Shown: positions 1 through 11,112, numbered from the stretch's first letter. The stretch: DNA of 64,000 nt from Symbiodinium microadriaticum (GCA_001939145.1 LSRX01000545.1:1-64000), one strand, 5' to 3'. Notes: a model not told the origin generated them from the letters alone. Translations and numbers: made by a program.

Positions 1-200
1 GTATATCGGTGTATCGGTGTATCGGTGCGGAGCTGTTTAGGCGACGCGGTCTGCGGGCTCTCTGAAACCTTTAAGCTTCTAAGCCCCTAACGCCTAAACT
101 TCTAAACCTCAAGGAAGTTCAGGGCTCAAGGAGTTTAGGGCTTCCCAGAGACTCCGAACCCCCTGAACGAATCACAATGCTGTAGGCATGGAGGGATCTT

Positions 201-300
201 GGTAGTTCTCTAAAGTAGGGTCCGTTTTTAGGGTCCTCTTTATAAGGGTGCAGTACTATATTGGGGACCCAAAACGGGACCCTAATTTAGAGAACTACCT
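201..300. mobile_element. Foldback element, family A
   Basis: The left arm GGTAGTTCTCTAAA and the right arm TTTAGAGAACTACC are inverted copies, and the pairing continues inward through TAGGGTCC and GGACCCTA. The interior is about 40 bp and non-coding. Six further full copies occur in the window. It resembles a MITE. Confidence 0.85.
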
Positions 301-1371
301 ATCTGGCTTCAAGCTTGTGGGGTTTCGGATTGATGTTGTTTAGAAGCGCCTAAACCCTCAAACCCCAAACCTTAACCCAAAGCCTGAAGGATACATTGGG
401 TTGTGCCGAGCTTTAGGGTTAGGGTTTCGGGTGCAGTCAAGGACATACAGTCCTCTTGCATCTCTTACGTAAGGTTTTCGGATTGCCATAGCCTGAGGCG
501 CGGGCTTGTTGTGAAAGGAGTGGATAAGCGATGTGTTGTTTGCCTGGTAAGCAGCTTATACACCCACTTCGGACAAGGTCCTAAATTAAAATATAGGGCC
601 TCGGGCCGTCGATAGTGCTTCGAGTTCAGGTTACCATTGGATGAGTGGCAAGCATCAGGATATTGGATCTACGGCGGTAAATCTACGGCAACTAGGGCTA
701 TCTTACTTAAACCTGCGATCCTCCAACTGCCAAGCGGGTGGATTCGGGATTAGCAAGGCGCCTTCCAAATCCAAATACTCACCTGCTTCTACACCTCCAG
801 CTGCGGTCTTAGGCTGTTTAGGCATTAGGGAATCTAGTGGAAGCATAAGCCACAACCACTCCGAAACCAGTATAGCCGAACGACGTCGAACAATGATAAG
901 AGCCAAACCAGAAATGCCGAACATCACCATCCCGAGAAACAGCAAAACTAAGCTTAGTGCTAGCCCAGCAGAATGCACACTGAGGCTACAAGTTCGACGA
1001 GGCAGCCTCAGCAACAGCGTGACGCAGGCCAGGCTTCCAACAAGTCTTCAACCCGCAAAATCCAGCAGGTTTCAGGAGTCACAAGGTCTTGTATTCGGAT
1101 TCAACATTAAGGGTTTAGGGTTTAGGGTTTAGGTTTGTTGGGTTGGTACATGTTGAACAAACTCTAAGCCTTTGAGTCTATAGGCCCTACACTCCACGGT
1201 CGAAGTCCTTGGCCGCAATCGTCCAGCCCAAAGCCTAAGCCCTAAAGCTGAAAACCCTACCCCACTCAACGGCTCATGGGCCAGCCACGGGTTTTTCCTA
1301 GTCGAAGCAACCCAGCTGTCCGGGGTCAGATTGTCCATGAACCTTCAAGCGCAGAAAATCGCAAAGCGCGA
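301..1371. other. Mostly unique DNA with scattered telomere-like heptamers
   Basis: Low-copy sequence interrupted by isolated CCCTAAA and TTTAGGG units (about 350-420, 1107-1133, 1235-1260). The only coding-like stretch is the hydrophobic fragment at 703-1050. I see no promoter or RNA gene. Confidence 0.5.
703..1050 (-). pseudogene. Hydrophobic membrane-protein-like fragment, family not recognised
   Basis: The minus strand is open from just after an in-frame TGA near 1051 to a TAA at 703. There is no ATG near the 5' end. The translation has a strongly hydrophobic stretch (AGLALSLVLLFLGMVMFGIS) running into a second one and followed by RRR, which is what a membrane segment with a positive cytoplasmic flank looks like. 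A second hydrophobic stretch (ILVSEWLWLMLPL) follows, then a hydrophilic tail. I do not recognise the family. The missing ATG and the upstream stop suggest a gene fragment or an exon. A chance open frame is also possible. Confidence 0.25.
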
Positions 1372-1650
1372 AACCCTAAACCTAAACCCTAAACCCTAAT
1401 CCCTAAACCCTAAACCCGAATCTCTAAACCCTAATCCCTAAACCCTAATCCCTAAACCCTAATCAATAAACCCTAAGCCCTAAACCCTAATCCCAGAACC
1501 CTCAAACCCTAAACCCGAATCCCTGAACCCTAAAACCCTAAACCCTCAACCCGAATCCCTAAACCCTAATCCCTAAACTAAACCCTAAACCTTAAACCCT
1601 AATCCCTAAACCCTGAACCCTAATCCTTACTCCCTAAACCCTCAGCCCTA
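1372..1650. repeat. Degenerate CCCTAAA telomere-like array
   Basis: About 280 bp of near-continuous CCCTAAA-type units with frequent variants (CCCTAAT, CCCGAAT, CCCTGAA). The register slips often. The degeneracy and the flanking unique DNA argue for an interstitial tract, not a chromosome end. Confidence 0.9.
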
Positions 1651-2281
1651 ATCAATCCCTTAGTATTGAAGCCTGGACTCCCCAAAACTCGGGCCTTCTG
1701 CAAGGCCACTAATCCCTCCTGCTCTGGGTGAAGAGTCCTTTCAACATGATGGGAGTTTCCGAAAATTCGGGGGGTTTTAGGGTTTTAGGGTTTAAGGTTA
1801 AGGGTTTTGGGTTTATAGGTGTAGGCCTTTTTTGGGGTTCTTATAATGAGGATCCTACTCTTTAGGGTAGTGTAATAGCTTAAGGTCGCCTACTTTGATG
1901 CTGATCATCAACGTCAAGACCACGGGATTCAACGGGAACTGGAGTCGATGCCAGTTAACGAGCCCCTAAACCCTGAACCCTAAACCCTACAACCCTATAA
2001 ACCCTAAACCCGAAACCCTAACCCCTAAACCCTTAACCGTTTCCGTTACTGGCAGTGGCAACACAACCATCATCGGAGCAGTTTTTGTTGGCAGGACGCT
2101 GCCGAAAACTGCGAGTGCCAGTGACAAGCAACAGCAGATCGATTTGGGCATCTGCAACCGAATATTAGTGGTAACATGATTTCCACATCCATTAGCCATT
2201 AGCATTTGCAATATTAGTGCATTCAGTTGGGACTCGTAAGCTATGCACATAACTAGGACGGACAAGGCCTTGTGCATGCGA
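1651..2281. other. Unique DNA with short TTTAGGG and CCCTAAA runs
   Basis: G-rich heptamers lie at about 1770-1815 and C-rich ones at about 1970-2035, so orientation flips within 250 bp. Between them is unique sequence with no coding frame I can support. Confidence 0.5.
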
Positions 2282-2425
2282 TCACTGGAAATTGCCTTCG
2301 CACTCTGTCATAGCTGTCTCAAGCTTATACACATCCGCCATGTTGCGTGCACACGCGAGCATCTTGAGCAGAGCTTCCTTCCATGGCCCCGGCTCGGTAA
2401 AGAACTCAAGCTTAAATGAGGTCAT
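2282..2425 (-). pseudogene. Short protein-like ORF running on from BTB copy 1 in another frame
   Basis: A 47-residue ATG-started ORF overlaps the stop of BTB copy 1 by the bases ATGA, in a different frame, and ends in TGA. Its composition is protein-like (KEALLKMLACARNMADVYKL). The simplest reading is that this was the C-terminal part of the same gene, separated by a frameshift. The two intact paralogs have no obvious counterpart, so it could instead be a replaced tail or chance. Confidence 0.3.
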
Positions 2426-3053
2426 CGCTCTCTAGAGCGGGCCGAACAACTCCTCAACTCCTCCAGGGCCATGAAGATGTCAAGCAATGCTTGTTTTGTG
2501 AGGGCCACCTCCAGAAGGATGTCCGGCTCGGATTGGCGAAGCACCTCCAAGTCCTCCTTTGTGCTCCTCCTGGCCAATGTACCAGTGCACCTTTGGTATT
2601 GCTGCTTGAGGCCGTGCTTGTGCGCTTGCAGGAGGCGCGTGCCAGTGGGAGGAAGACTAAGCAGCAGCTTCTCGCAGGTTTGCTTGATGATATCCACCTG
2701 GTAGTAGTCACTGATTGCGAGAAGCGAATCCACGTTTTCCACGGTCACCTTGTCGGCATCCCATGCCCAAAGTCCAAGTAGGCTGTAGAAGGCAACGAAC
2801 TCTTCCTTGCTGGCAACATCCACCCTAATGTTTGTCGCGCTTCCTTCATGCCACTCTGGAGCATCCGGTTGAACACAGGAGACGCCAAGCGGAGCAGATG
2901 CGAGCTGGCCAACATAGAGTTCTCTGAGTCTTCACCAAACTCCAGACGCACATCGCCGACCTGCTCCAGCGTGGCTGCTGTGGGCGTGTCGACGTTGCCC
3001 ACAGCCTGTGATTCCATGTCCTCTGCTGTCCTTTTGGTTCCCCTGCCCATCAT
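2422..3053 (-). pseudogene. BTB/POZ domain protein, copy 1, frameshifted
   Basis: The N-terminal part (from ATG at 3053, MMGRGTKRTAEDM) carries the BTB start GDVRLEFGEDSENSMLAS and the core ASPVFNRMLQSGMKEA. It then loses frame near 2835. The rest (VDVASKEEF, LLAISDYYQV, STKEDLEVLRQSEPDIL) continues in another frame to a TGA at 2422. Compared with copy 2, the DNA at the break is four bases shorter (about 35 against 39 bases between the same conserved codons). BTB domains are dimerisation modules and often serve as cullin-3 adaptors. This copy would give a truncated domain, so it is probably a pseudogene unless the deletion is a sequencing error. The 5' flank shares GCCCCAGCAA with copy 3, so the duplication included the leader. 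Confidence 0.85.
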
Positions 3054-3736
3054 GGCCCCAGCAATAAACCGGCCAGCAATAAATAGGCTCCAGGTCTAGT
3101 GACGCTGACGTGTACTGTATCCGAGTCACGGGCTCATGAGCTTAAAGACTAGTGGTGCTACTTCGATGTCTAGTGTTGCAGCCAAACAGTGTAAATTTCC
3201 TTTCGACCAGCGGAGTATGCCCAACGAACTAAGATAACCCTGGTTGCTATTGACGAGCTGGTTAAACAGTCTTCATTTTTGAAACTCGTATTTTCAATGC
3301 GAAATTGTCTGCTAAAACCCCGTCCGTCCTAAGCCTAAACTAGGAGCAGTATGGTAGAGCAATCATCACCTAAGCTACAAGTAGTTTTCGAGCGCGTGTC
3401 TAGCTTCTCGAGCCGCGTCTGCATCATTCGCAAGTGTCCTTGCAAAACCTAAAACCTCTGTTTCCAAACCTCTTTCAACCTTGTCTCCCAAACCCCAAGT
3501 TTTTGCAGTTGCGAGGAACGAGTTCCGTGCTAGTAGTATGTGTGTGTGTATATATATATATATATATGTATGTATGGATGGAGCCTCTTGGCCAAAAGCC
3601 ATACATTGCTCGGTTAGCATGTGCGCTGAGCCCAGCAAACTTCGCCCAGCACCGAAGCAGCCTCACAAACAAATGCAAACGCAGCGGCCCCAAGGACCTG
3701 TACTTCGCCGCAAGCCAGAAAATTGCTTTCACAAGG
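3054..3736. other. Intergenic DNA with a TG/TA microsatellite
   Basis: Unique sequence upstream of BTB copy 1. A (GT)n(AT)n(GTAT)n microsatellite occupies about 3537-3578. No gene is supported. Confidence 0.5.
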
Positions 3737-3839
3737 ACGGTTGACGATATAAATCTTGCATTACCCATAATAAGGAAGATATACCATAATTCCCATAGTT
3801 TAGGGTCCTTAAGGTTATGCAAGATTTAAATCATCAGTA
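3737..3839. mobile_element. Foldback element, family C
   Basis: The arms ACGGTTGACGATATAAATC and GATTTAAATCATCAGT are inverted copies, extending inward as TTGCATTACC and GGTTATGCAA. The core CATAATTCCCATAGTTTAGG is shared with the other C copies. The element is about 103 bp and non-coding. Confidence 0.85.
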
Positions 3840-3918
3840 TTATGTACTCGTGCTTAGCTGGATGCATGGGCCCTTGCCAATGCCATCTTCACGTCGGCAC
3901 TAGTTAAACCCTAAACCC

Positions 3919-4022
3919 ACAGAACCCAATACCCCTTAATTAAGGAATATGCCTTAAATTATAGGGGCCTTACTATTATGATTTGAGGTATATTCCTTAA
4001 TTAAGGGGTATTGGGTTCTCTG
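3919..4022. mobile_element. Foldback element, family B
   Basis: Arms AGAACCCAATACCCCTTAAT and ATTAAGGGGTATTGGGTTCT are perfect inverted repeats. Pairing continues through TAAGGAATA and TATTCCTTA. The element is non-coding. Confidence 0.9.
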
Positions 4023-4139
4023 GATAAACCCTAAACCCGAAAAAAACGTTCAGTCGAAGTCCGAAAAGATATCAGAGACTCGGCAATGCTGCTGCTGGTA
4101 CTCCGAGGGAACCTGAGAACCTCGAGACCGCTCAGAATG

Positions 4140-4480
4140 CAGGAGGTCTGGGATTTTGGGTTTAGGGCTCAGGGTTTCAGGTTTAGGGCTTTAGGGCTTA
4201 GGTTTTAGGGCTTAGGGTTTAGGGCCTAGGGAATAGTGTTTAAGGTTTAGGGTTCCCTACACATGAACTGTATGGTTCACATTACTGGGAGCCTAACCCC
4301 GAGAGAAAGAAAGCCTGTACGAAAGCCTGTACGACTACAGGTTGCTGCGCTAAAGCGGGTTTAGGACTTAAGGTTTAAAGTTCAGGGTTTAGGGCTTAGG
4401 GTTTAAAGTTTAGGGCTTAGGTTTTAGGGTATAGGGTTTAGGGCTTAGGTTTTGGGGTATAGGGTTTAGGGCTCGTGTGG
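4140..4480. repeat. Degenerate TTTAGGG tract
   Basis: G-rich heptamers (TTTAGGG, CTTAGGG, GTTAAGG variants) fill 4150-4250 and 4355-4475, with about 100 bp of unique sequence between them. Confidence 0.8.
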
Positions 4481-4737
4481 AGGTGCGGCATCTCAGAGGG
4501 CGGCGGCTTCGCACGATTGAAGCTTGTCGGGCCGAGAGCCCCTAAGGACTTAGTAAAAACAGAAGACCTAAAAGCGAATATTGCACAACTTGAAGCCTAA
4601 ACTCTTGGCAACAACCAGAAACTCAAAGTAGACAGCAAGCAGATGGGTGCCTAAAGCCCGAAACTGACCTACACTGCATCTGCAGCCCTGTGCCTCCCAG
4701 AAGGAAGCCAGCCCCCTACAGCGCCCCTGAAGCCGAA

Positions 4738-4832
4738 AACCCTAAGGGGTTTAGGGGTTTAGGGTTTAGGGTTTTAGGGTTTTAGGGTTTTAGGGTTTTA
4801 GGGCTTTAGGGTTTTAGGGTTTCAGGGTTTTG
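4738..4832. repeat. TTTTAGGG octamer array
   Basis: About ten units with a period of eight (GGGTTTTA) instead of seven. TTTTAGGG is the telomere unit of Chlamydomonas-type algae. Here it sits beside heptamer tracts and is probably a slipped variant. Confidence 0.85.
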
Positions 4833-4911
4833 TAACCGTGGTGGCTTCCTGAGAACCCTTCCGGGCACCGCGAGCCTCAAAGATCCGCAAAGAGAATGCT
4901 GCGCATGGTAC

Positions 4912-5118
4912 ACCCCTAACCCCTAGACCCAAAACCCCCAACCCCTAAACCCTAAACCCCTAAACCCCGGAACCCCTAAACCCCTAAACCCCAAACTCCA
5001 AAAACCCCTAAACCCTAAATTCCCAAAACCCCTAAGTCCTAAACCCTAAATTTCAAAACCCAAAACCCCAAAACCCCTAAACCCCTGAACCCTAAACCCC
5101 TAAACCCTAAACACTCTC
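4912..5118. repeat. CCCCTAAA/CCCTAAA array, opposite orientation
   Basis: C-rich units of mixed length (CCCTAAA, CCCCTAAA, CCCCAAAA) run for about 200 bp, only 80 bp after the G-rich octamer array. The two arrays are head-to-head and cannot be one continuous telomere. Confidence 0.85.
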
Positions 5119-5395
5119 CTACACCAGTTCAATGTGCTTCCTGTCAAACTGGTTCACCCTCCAACTATACTTGTAAACTATCACGGTTTCTCTAAATGGG
5201 GGTGTGCTTCAGGGTCCTTGTTCCCAGTGTTGGGGACCCCAAAACCCCAAAACGCTAAAGCCCCACACCCTGAAACCCCAAACCCAGAGGGATGCACTCT
5301 TTTGTGAGGGAACGACCCACAGATTCGGAAGAGGATCCGTCCAAAGGAGTGGGTTTCCCGATGAACCCGTCTCGACACTCGCCTGGGCTGCCTTC

Positions 5396-5517
5396 CCAGA
5401 CCCCCGGCAGGATAGAAAGTAGATCACCTAATTTGGGACCCTAACTACAAAAAAAAGGGTGCTTTATAGGAACCACCTTAGGGGATCTACTTCTCGGATC
5501 CTCCCGGGGGCCTGGGT
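5396..5517. mobile_element. Foldback element, family G
   Basis: The ends CCCAGACCCCCGGCAGGAT and ATCCTCCCGGGGGCCTGGG are imperfect inverted repeats. Inner arms are AAGTAGATC and GATCTACTT. It lies about 40 bp beyond the stop codon of BTB copy 2, so it may be in its 3' untranslated region. Confidence 0.85.
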
Positions 5518-5555
5518 TTCTTGCAAGCTGCCTCCCATCTCGTCCATGGAACAGA

Positions 5556-6260
5556 TCATTGCAAGGCGGTCAGCACCTTTGCGAGGACGCTCCTCAATCG
5601 TTTTCGATTTCTCGAATCTTCATCATGAGAATCAGACTCAGAATCATCGTCATCAGAATCCTCGTCCCCATCTAAAGCGGCCTTGCACTTGGCAATCTCC
5701 TTCCTCATCCTCTTGAGCGGTAAGAGTGGCTTCAAGACATCTTGTTTTCTCAGGGCCACCTCCAGCAGGATGTCCGGCTCGGATTGGCGAAGCACCTCCA
5801 GGTCCTCCTTTGTGCTCCTCTTGGCCAATGCACCAATGCACCTTTGGTATTGCTGCTTGAGGCCGTGCTTGTGGGCTTGTAGGAGGCGCGTGCCAGTGGG
5901 AGGAAGAAGAAGAAGCCGACTTTCGCATTTCTGCTTGATGCTCTCTACCTGGTAGTAGTCACTGATACCAAGAAGCGAATCAACATTGTGCTCCGTTACT
6001 ACTTCAGCGCTCCATGCCTTTGGCAGCAACAAGTCGTAGAAGGCGTTGAACTCGTCCTTGCCGGCTACATCCACCTTGATGACGCTGTGTTGCGCTTCCT
6101 TCATGCCACTCTGGAGCATGCGGTTGAACACGGGAGAAGCCAAGCGGAGCAGATGAGAGCTGGCCAACATAGAGTTCTCTGGGTCGTCACCAAACTCCAG
6201 ACGCACATCGCCGACCTGCTCCAGCGTGGCTGCGGCTGGAATTTCGGTTCCCCGGTCCAT
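5556..6260 (-). CDS. BTB/POZ domain protein, copy 2 (intact)
   Basis: Intact 234-residue ORF ending in TGA. I place the start at the ATG at 6260 (MDRGTEIP) because it aligns with the MxRGT starts of the two paralogs. Two other in-frame ATGs lie 12 and 24 bases further upstream. The BTB domain spans about residues 16-115, with the core HLLRLASPVFNRMLQSGMKE and then LLGISDYYQV. A helical segment follows (RLLQAHKHGLKQQYQRCIGA, about 125-145) with the family's STKEDLEVLRQSEPDILLEV. The tail differs from the paralogs: an acidic run (about 198-215, DEDSDDDDSESDSHDED), then basic NRKRLR, which could act as a nuclear signal. The family usually mediates protein dimerisation or substrate recruitment to cullin-3 ligases. 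No catalytic domain or kelch repeat is present. The gene is intronless, which fits retroposition. Confidence 0.85.
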   Translation of the reverse strand: MDRGTEIPAAATLEQVGDVRLEFGDDPENSMLASSHLLRLASPVFNRMLQSGMKEAQHSVIKVDVAGKDEFNAFYDLLLPKAWSAEVVTEHNVDSLLGISDYYQVESIKQKCESRLLLLPPTGTRLLQAHKHGLKQQYQRCIGALAKRSTKEDLEVLRQSEPDILLEVALRKQDVLKPLLPLKRMRKEIAKCKAALDGDEDSDDDDSESDSHDEDSRNRKRLRSVLAKVLTALQ

Positions 6261-6305
6261 TAAAGCCAACATTGCGTAGGCCATGCTTGTATCGAGAGTC
6301 CCCAC

Positions 6306-7689
6306 GAAGCCCGCAATTTGAATCAGAAGCTGCTATCCCTTCGCCGAAGCCCTTGGCCTTTATAAGTGATCGGTACCCTAAACCCTAAGACTTTAGCCTT
6401 TAAACAACAAGTGGGCTGGACGGGCAGTTCTGAGCTTCGCGGCAGCTCGGATGGTGTGTTCACAACCCTACTTCTAACAATCCATGCAAGAACTTGTTTA
6501 TTAGGGTTTCGAGTCTAGGGCTTGGGCTCAGGGTTGGGGTTTAAGGTTTAAAGAAGCCTCGAAACAAAATGAACACCTTGAGCTCCTTAGAGCAGCATAA
6601 AGAGCTGTTGTCGATGTAGCTCCATCGAGAACTAACCGTGAACCCTAAACCCAAAGTTGGAGCAGGGTTTTGGCGCATAAGATACTATAACTACAATAAG
6701 GAACCCTAGGGAACAGTATGGGTTATCATCAAGGCCTCTACCCTTATTGAAACGAAGACCTTGGGCTTAGCGCTTTGATCGGTTCAGAAGTTTCGGGGCT
6801 TAACATTCACGGTTTAGGGGTTTAGGGTTGTTTAGGGTTTAGGGCTTATGGTTTAGGGTATTCTTCAACACTGAACCATCAACTCCGTCCCTAACCCCGA
6901 ACTAACCTAAATTACCAACCCTTCACCCTAACCCATGCTAGGCTCAAAGCCCTACCCCATCCAAAATTCCCACACAATCCGGCTCTGAACAGTCCTAAAG
7001 CCTACAGCCTAAACGATCCGAAACTTAAAACCCTGAATCGTCCTAAAACTGCTAACCCTAAACCATCCTTAGCTTGCCTCTATTGCGTTCAGGCTGCGTA
7101 GGGCTCTGGGTTTAGGGTTTAAGGTTGTTAGTAACTAACTTGACGCATGACGACCTTGTCTCAATTGAGCTTGCGGATGTTGTTGGGTTCTGTACGCATT
7201 ACTAGGGTTTCATTTGAGGGCGACAGGGCCATAGGCTATAGGGTATACGTATAGTATAACTACAGCGACTATCAGAACAGCATTAAATTCATTAAGCTAC
7301 TAGGTGCTAATTCTTCGGACATCTATAGTAGGCCTCCAGTTCCTTACACTGAACCCAAAACCCCAAACTCTGCACCCTAAGTTCTGCACCCTAAAGCCAA
7401 AAACCCTCCATTCCCCAGAGCACCCAGACTCTCCCTTTGCAACCCTCCTGCAGATCATTCGCTCGCCACTCGGCTGTACTTTTGGAATGACCTGGGTCAT
7501 GTCGTGCTTCGGTTTCAAGGGTTTAGGGTTTCGGGTTAAGTTAGGGTTATGTATTGCTTCGGTTGCAGGGTTTAGGGTTTAGGGTTATGTATTGCTTCGG
7601 TTTCAGGGGACATGGGCAGGGGGCCACAGCACCCGCCCTTTTCTAGGCTTCGGGTTTGGAAGGTCCAGGTTCCTAGACTTCGGAGTGTG
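6306..7689. other. Unique DNA with scattered heptamers
   Basis: Low-copy sequence with short heptamer runs at about 6500-6550, 6815-6860, 6990-7070, 7105-7125 and 7515-7590. The last contains two near-identical units of GTTATGTATTGCTTCGG. No gene is supported. Confidence 0.5.
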
Positions 7690-7824
7690 CTTGGAGGGTC
7701 GGGGGACTTAGTCAGCAGTTATTCTATAGACTTCTGTGTATCATAAGCCCAATTAGGACCCCATTTAGGGTACTTATAAAGCCTACTTTTTACCCACTTA
7801 CTAAGTCCCCCGACCCTCCAAGTA
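7690..7824. mobile_element. Foldback element, family H
   Basis: The ends CTTGGAGGGTCGGGGGACTT and AAGTCCCCCGACCCTCCAAG are a perfect 20-bp inverted repeat. TA follows the right end. The interior is about 90 bp and non-coding. Confidence 0.9.
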
Positions 7825-8607
7825 TGGCTCGGTTGTAGCCCGTCGCCTACAAGCTGCAGTGTCAGGGGTTTCGATGCTCAGTACGTGATGCAGCCGGCAG
7901 CCGCCATTCTAAGAAGATCACAGCAATGAAGAACTGCCTGCAGTAGGGCCCCTTGCCTATAATTATGAACCCTAAACCCCTATGATACCCTTATGTGCAG
8001 TTTAATCGAGCGGACAGCCACGATTCCACGATTCTGCTTAGAGGCGCCTTCCTGCAGTGCGGCCGAAGACTGAACGGAAGCCCCAAAAGAACAGGGCCAA
8101 GAACGCTTTCTTTAGGGTTTAGTATTTAGGGTCTAGAGTTTAGGGTTTAGGGTATGATGGTATGTAAGTTACCCGGCCAGGGAATCGTGGACTGATTGTT
8201 GAACCAATCCTTAAACTTAACCCCCCCCCTTCCCCACACAAAACAAAAAAAGGTAGCACAAACGCGAATCCTGATCCTTACAAACTCCTAAACGCAGGAG
8301 TCCCGGAAGCTGAACTTGCTTCTTATTCAGGACCTCCTCCGTTCAAGCGACACATAAGCAGAGCGTGTTGTCACTATCAAAGGGCTCAAACCCTGTAACG
8401 CCGCTCTAAGCACTAGAAAACCCAGCGAAACTACTCTAAACCCTAAACCCTAAATGAGAAAACTAGTAAAACTACCCTAAACCCTATAAACCCTACACCC
8501 CCAGTTGCAAACCGGCGCCGAGAGACAGCTCCCATCTTCCTTGGCCCCCGGGGCTTTGTGCCCCAGAGTGAGGAGCTGTACCTGGAAGCGAGCTGAACTA
8601 CGGCGGA
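7825..8607. other. Unique DNA with short heptamer runs
   Basis: Contains TTTAGGG variants at about 8110-8155 and CCCTAAA at about 8435-8490, with a poly-C run near 8221. No coding frame is supported. Confidence 0.5.
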
Positions 8608-8840
8608 AAGGGTTTAGGGTTGAGGGTTTGGGGTTTGGGGTTTAGGGTTTGGGGTTTAGGGTTTAGGGTTTAGGGTTTGGGGTTTAGGGTTTNTTGAGGG
8701 TTTGGGGTTTGGGGTTTAGGGTTTGGGGTTTAGGGTTTAGGGTTTAGGGTTTGGGGTTTAGGGTTTAGGGTTGAGGGTTTACGGTTTGGGGTTTGGGGTT
8801 TAGGGTTTGGGGTTTAGGGTTTGGGGTTTAGGGTTTGGGG
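8608..8840. repeat. TTTAGGG/TTTGGGG array split by one N
   Basis: A continuous array of two heptamers, TTTAGGG and TTTGGGG. An N stands at 8693. The order of the two heptamers after the N repeats the order before it almost exactly, starting from TTGAGGG. The array length is therefore probably overstated by an unmerged contig overlap. Confidence 0.9.
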
Positions 8841-10480
8841 CACTATCCATCATGAGAAGCTACACGACCCCAGGGGGGCTTTTTTAGGGCTTTGGCATAG
8901 GTATTGGCGCATGGGAGTCTGGGCTGAGGAATGTGAGGTGTTAGGGGATTTTGGGTATGACGGTGTAGGCTCTGGGTCGTGGACCTGACGTCGGGCTAAG
9001 GATCTATGGCCCCCACCCCTACACCGTTTAGGGTTTAGGGTATAGGCTTTTGGTTAAGCAAGACGGGTACTGTGGTTTAGGGTTTAGGCCCTAAAGGCTT
9101 TCGGGAATATGGGCTATAGGGTTTCAGGGCTCTTGAGGTTCGACATGGGGATGGCTGGTGGAGGTGGTTTGAGACGGCGGCGCTCCTCAACTGTAACTTC
9201 AAGAGGCTGAACGGCTTAGGGAGATTGGGAATCTCATGGGGCTAGCGTTTAGCGTTTAGCGCTAGGGATTTAGGGGTTTAGGGTTAGGGTTCAGGGTCCA
9301 TGAGGGTGCTGGGCTCAGAGTTGGGCTTGCATGATTGATGGCTTGCTTGCCTAACCGTTTTCTCGGCTTAAAGATTAATTCCCCCAAGCCGTAAACACTG
9401 AACCCTGACCCACTAAACTGCAAAAGCATAAACACCAAGCCCTAAGCACTGTGCACCGATAAACCCTAAACTAAGCCCGAAACAGCGCTACACTGGCGAG
9501 GCCCCGGCTGGACAGCAAGCAGCTCTTGCCTGGTTGAGTCTCTGCAAGCTTTGAGGATCCATGTGCCCACGTGGGTAGCGCTCTAAAGTAGGGTCCCTTT
9601 CAGGGTCCTTGTTTTTTGCCCTCAAAGGAAGATTTTGGGGTACATGGAACCTTAAACCCTAAACCCTAAACCCCTATGGCACCCCAATAGAAGCCTAAAG
9701 CCCCTAAACCCCTAAACCCTAAACCCCTCAACTAAACCCTGAACCCTAAACCCAAAAAACCACTATATAAACTAAACCCTCAACCCTAAACCCTAAACTA
9801 CCTTTTACAGAACCCTGAAAGGAAGCCCTTTGGGTACACGGAGCCTTTGGCCTCGGGCATCAGAACACGGCCGACATTCAGCCCAGAAATTTTTTCGCGG
9901 CGATGTTAGGGCTTAGTTAGGGCTTGGGCTTTGTTTCGGGTTTATGGGCTTTTCGGGTTTAGGGCTTTAGGGTGTTTAGGCGTTTAGGCGTTTAGGGTTT
10001 AGGGGTTTAGGGCTTTAGGGGCTTAGCGCTTGGGGGTTCAGGGTCAGGAATTTAAGGGTGTAGGGCAAGTTTAGGGTTTAGGGGGTTCGGGTTCCGGTTT
10101 AGGGTTTAGGGTTCCGTAATCGTTAAACTCGGACTGAGGAGTGTTACAGGAAATTCTAAACCCTCAAAACCCTAAAGCCCTAAAACCCTCAACCCTAAGA
10201 TTCGTATTCGGCCTGCGGCGTCGATGGTCAGTAACATCCTACCTCCGTAGGGAAAGTCCTTAGTCGAATTCGAGGAGCATTGCTCATGAACATGACGCAA
10301 TCTACGTGGGGGCTCGGGACGATTAAGGCTACCTAAACCCTAAACCCTAAACCCTAAACCCTAAACTCTTCCTGAGCAACTCACGATATTGCGCCTCCCA
10401 CCTCACACCCACCCGGGAACTTTCAGTCCCACGACTCAGGCACAAACCCTTCATAAACATGTTCTTAGCTCCCAGCCTTT
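8841..10480. other. Mosaic of unique segments and heptamer tracts
   Basis: Heptamers lie at about 9025-9045, 9250-9300, 9648-9815 (C-rich), 9960-10120 (G-rich) and 10330-10370 (C-rich). A partial family A arm lies at about 9574-9605 (GTAGCGCTCTAAAGTAGGG) with no partner. No gene is supported. Confidence 0.5.
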
Positions 10481-10830
10481 TGGGGTTTAGGGTTTAGGGT
10501 TGGGTCTAGGCTTTAGGGTTTAGGGCTTAGGGGTTAGGGTTTAGGGTTTAGGGTTTAGGGCTTAGGGGTTAGGGTTTAGGGTTTAGGGTTCAGGGTTTAG
10601 GGTTTAGGGCTCCAAACCCTAAACCCCTAAAGCCCAAACCACAGGCTTGCGCGTTGTAGCAATGGGGCATCAAACGTCCCTTTGCGGCCTCGCCAGCTGC
10701 AGTGCATGCACCTGGCGATTCCGTTTCCTTCTCTTTGGGTTTGGGGTTTTGGGGTTTAGTGGTTTGAGGGTTTAGAGTTTAGGGGTTTAGGGGTTTGGGG
10801 TTTAGGGTTTAGGGTTTAGGTGCTTGGGGT
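10481..10830. repeat. TTTAGGG tracts
   Basis: Near-continuous TTTAGGG at 10481-10605, then about 100 bp unique, then TTTGGGG/TTTAGGGG at 10735-10830. A short CCCTAAA run at 10613-10640 faces the first tract. Confidence 0.85.
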
Positions 10831-11112
10831 CGGCGCAAGGGTTTTGTTCAACCCTGGAAGAAGGCTTTTGGGTGTTCGACGTCTAGGGCCGTGTGGCCTT
10901 ACGGCCTACGAGTTTAGCTAGTTTAGACTCTTTCCTAACCTAGCACAGCCCACATTTTTTGGTAGGCTCTTATTCTAAGCCCTGATATGGCTCCGGTGGG
11001 TTAAGCTAAAAAAGAGGTTTTGGGGAGTGAGGGACCCCCTGGTCCGGCAGTATACCCACCCCAAAACCCTAAAGTCTAAGCCCCAAACCCTAAACCCTCC
11101 AACCCCACATGA
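10831..11112. other. Unique DNA
   Basis: Low-copy sequence with a few heptamer units at about 11060-11100. I see no gene. Confidence 0.4.

Noticed and set aside
9574..9650. Full family A element
   Set aside because: Only the left arm is present; the expected TTTAGAGAACTACC partner is missing.
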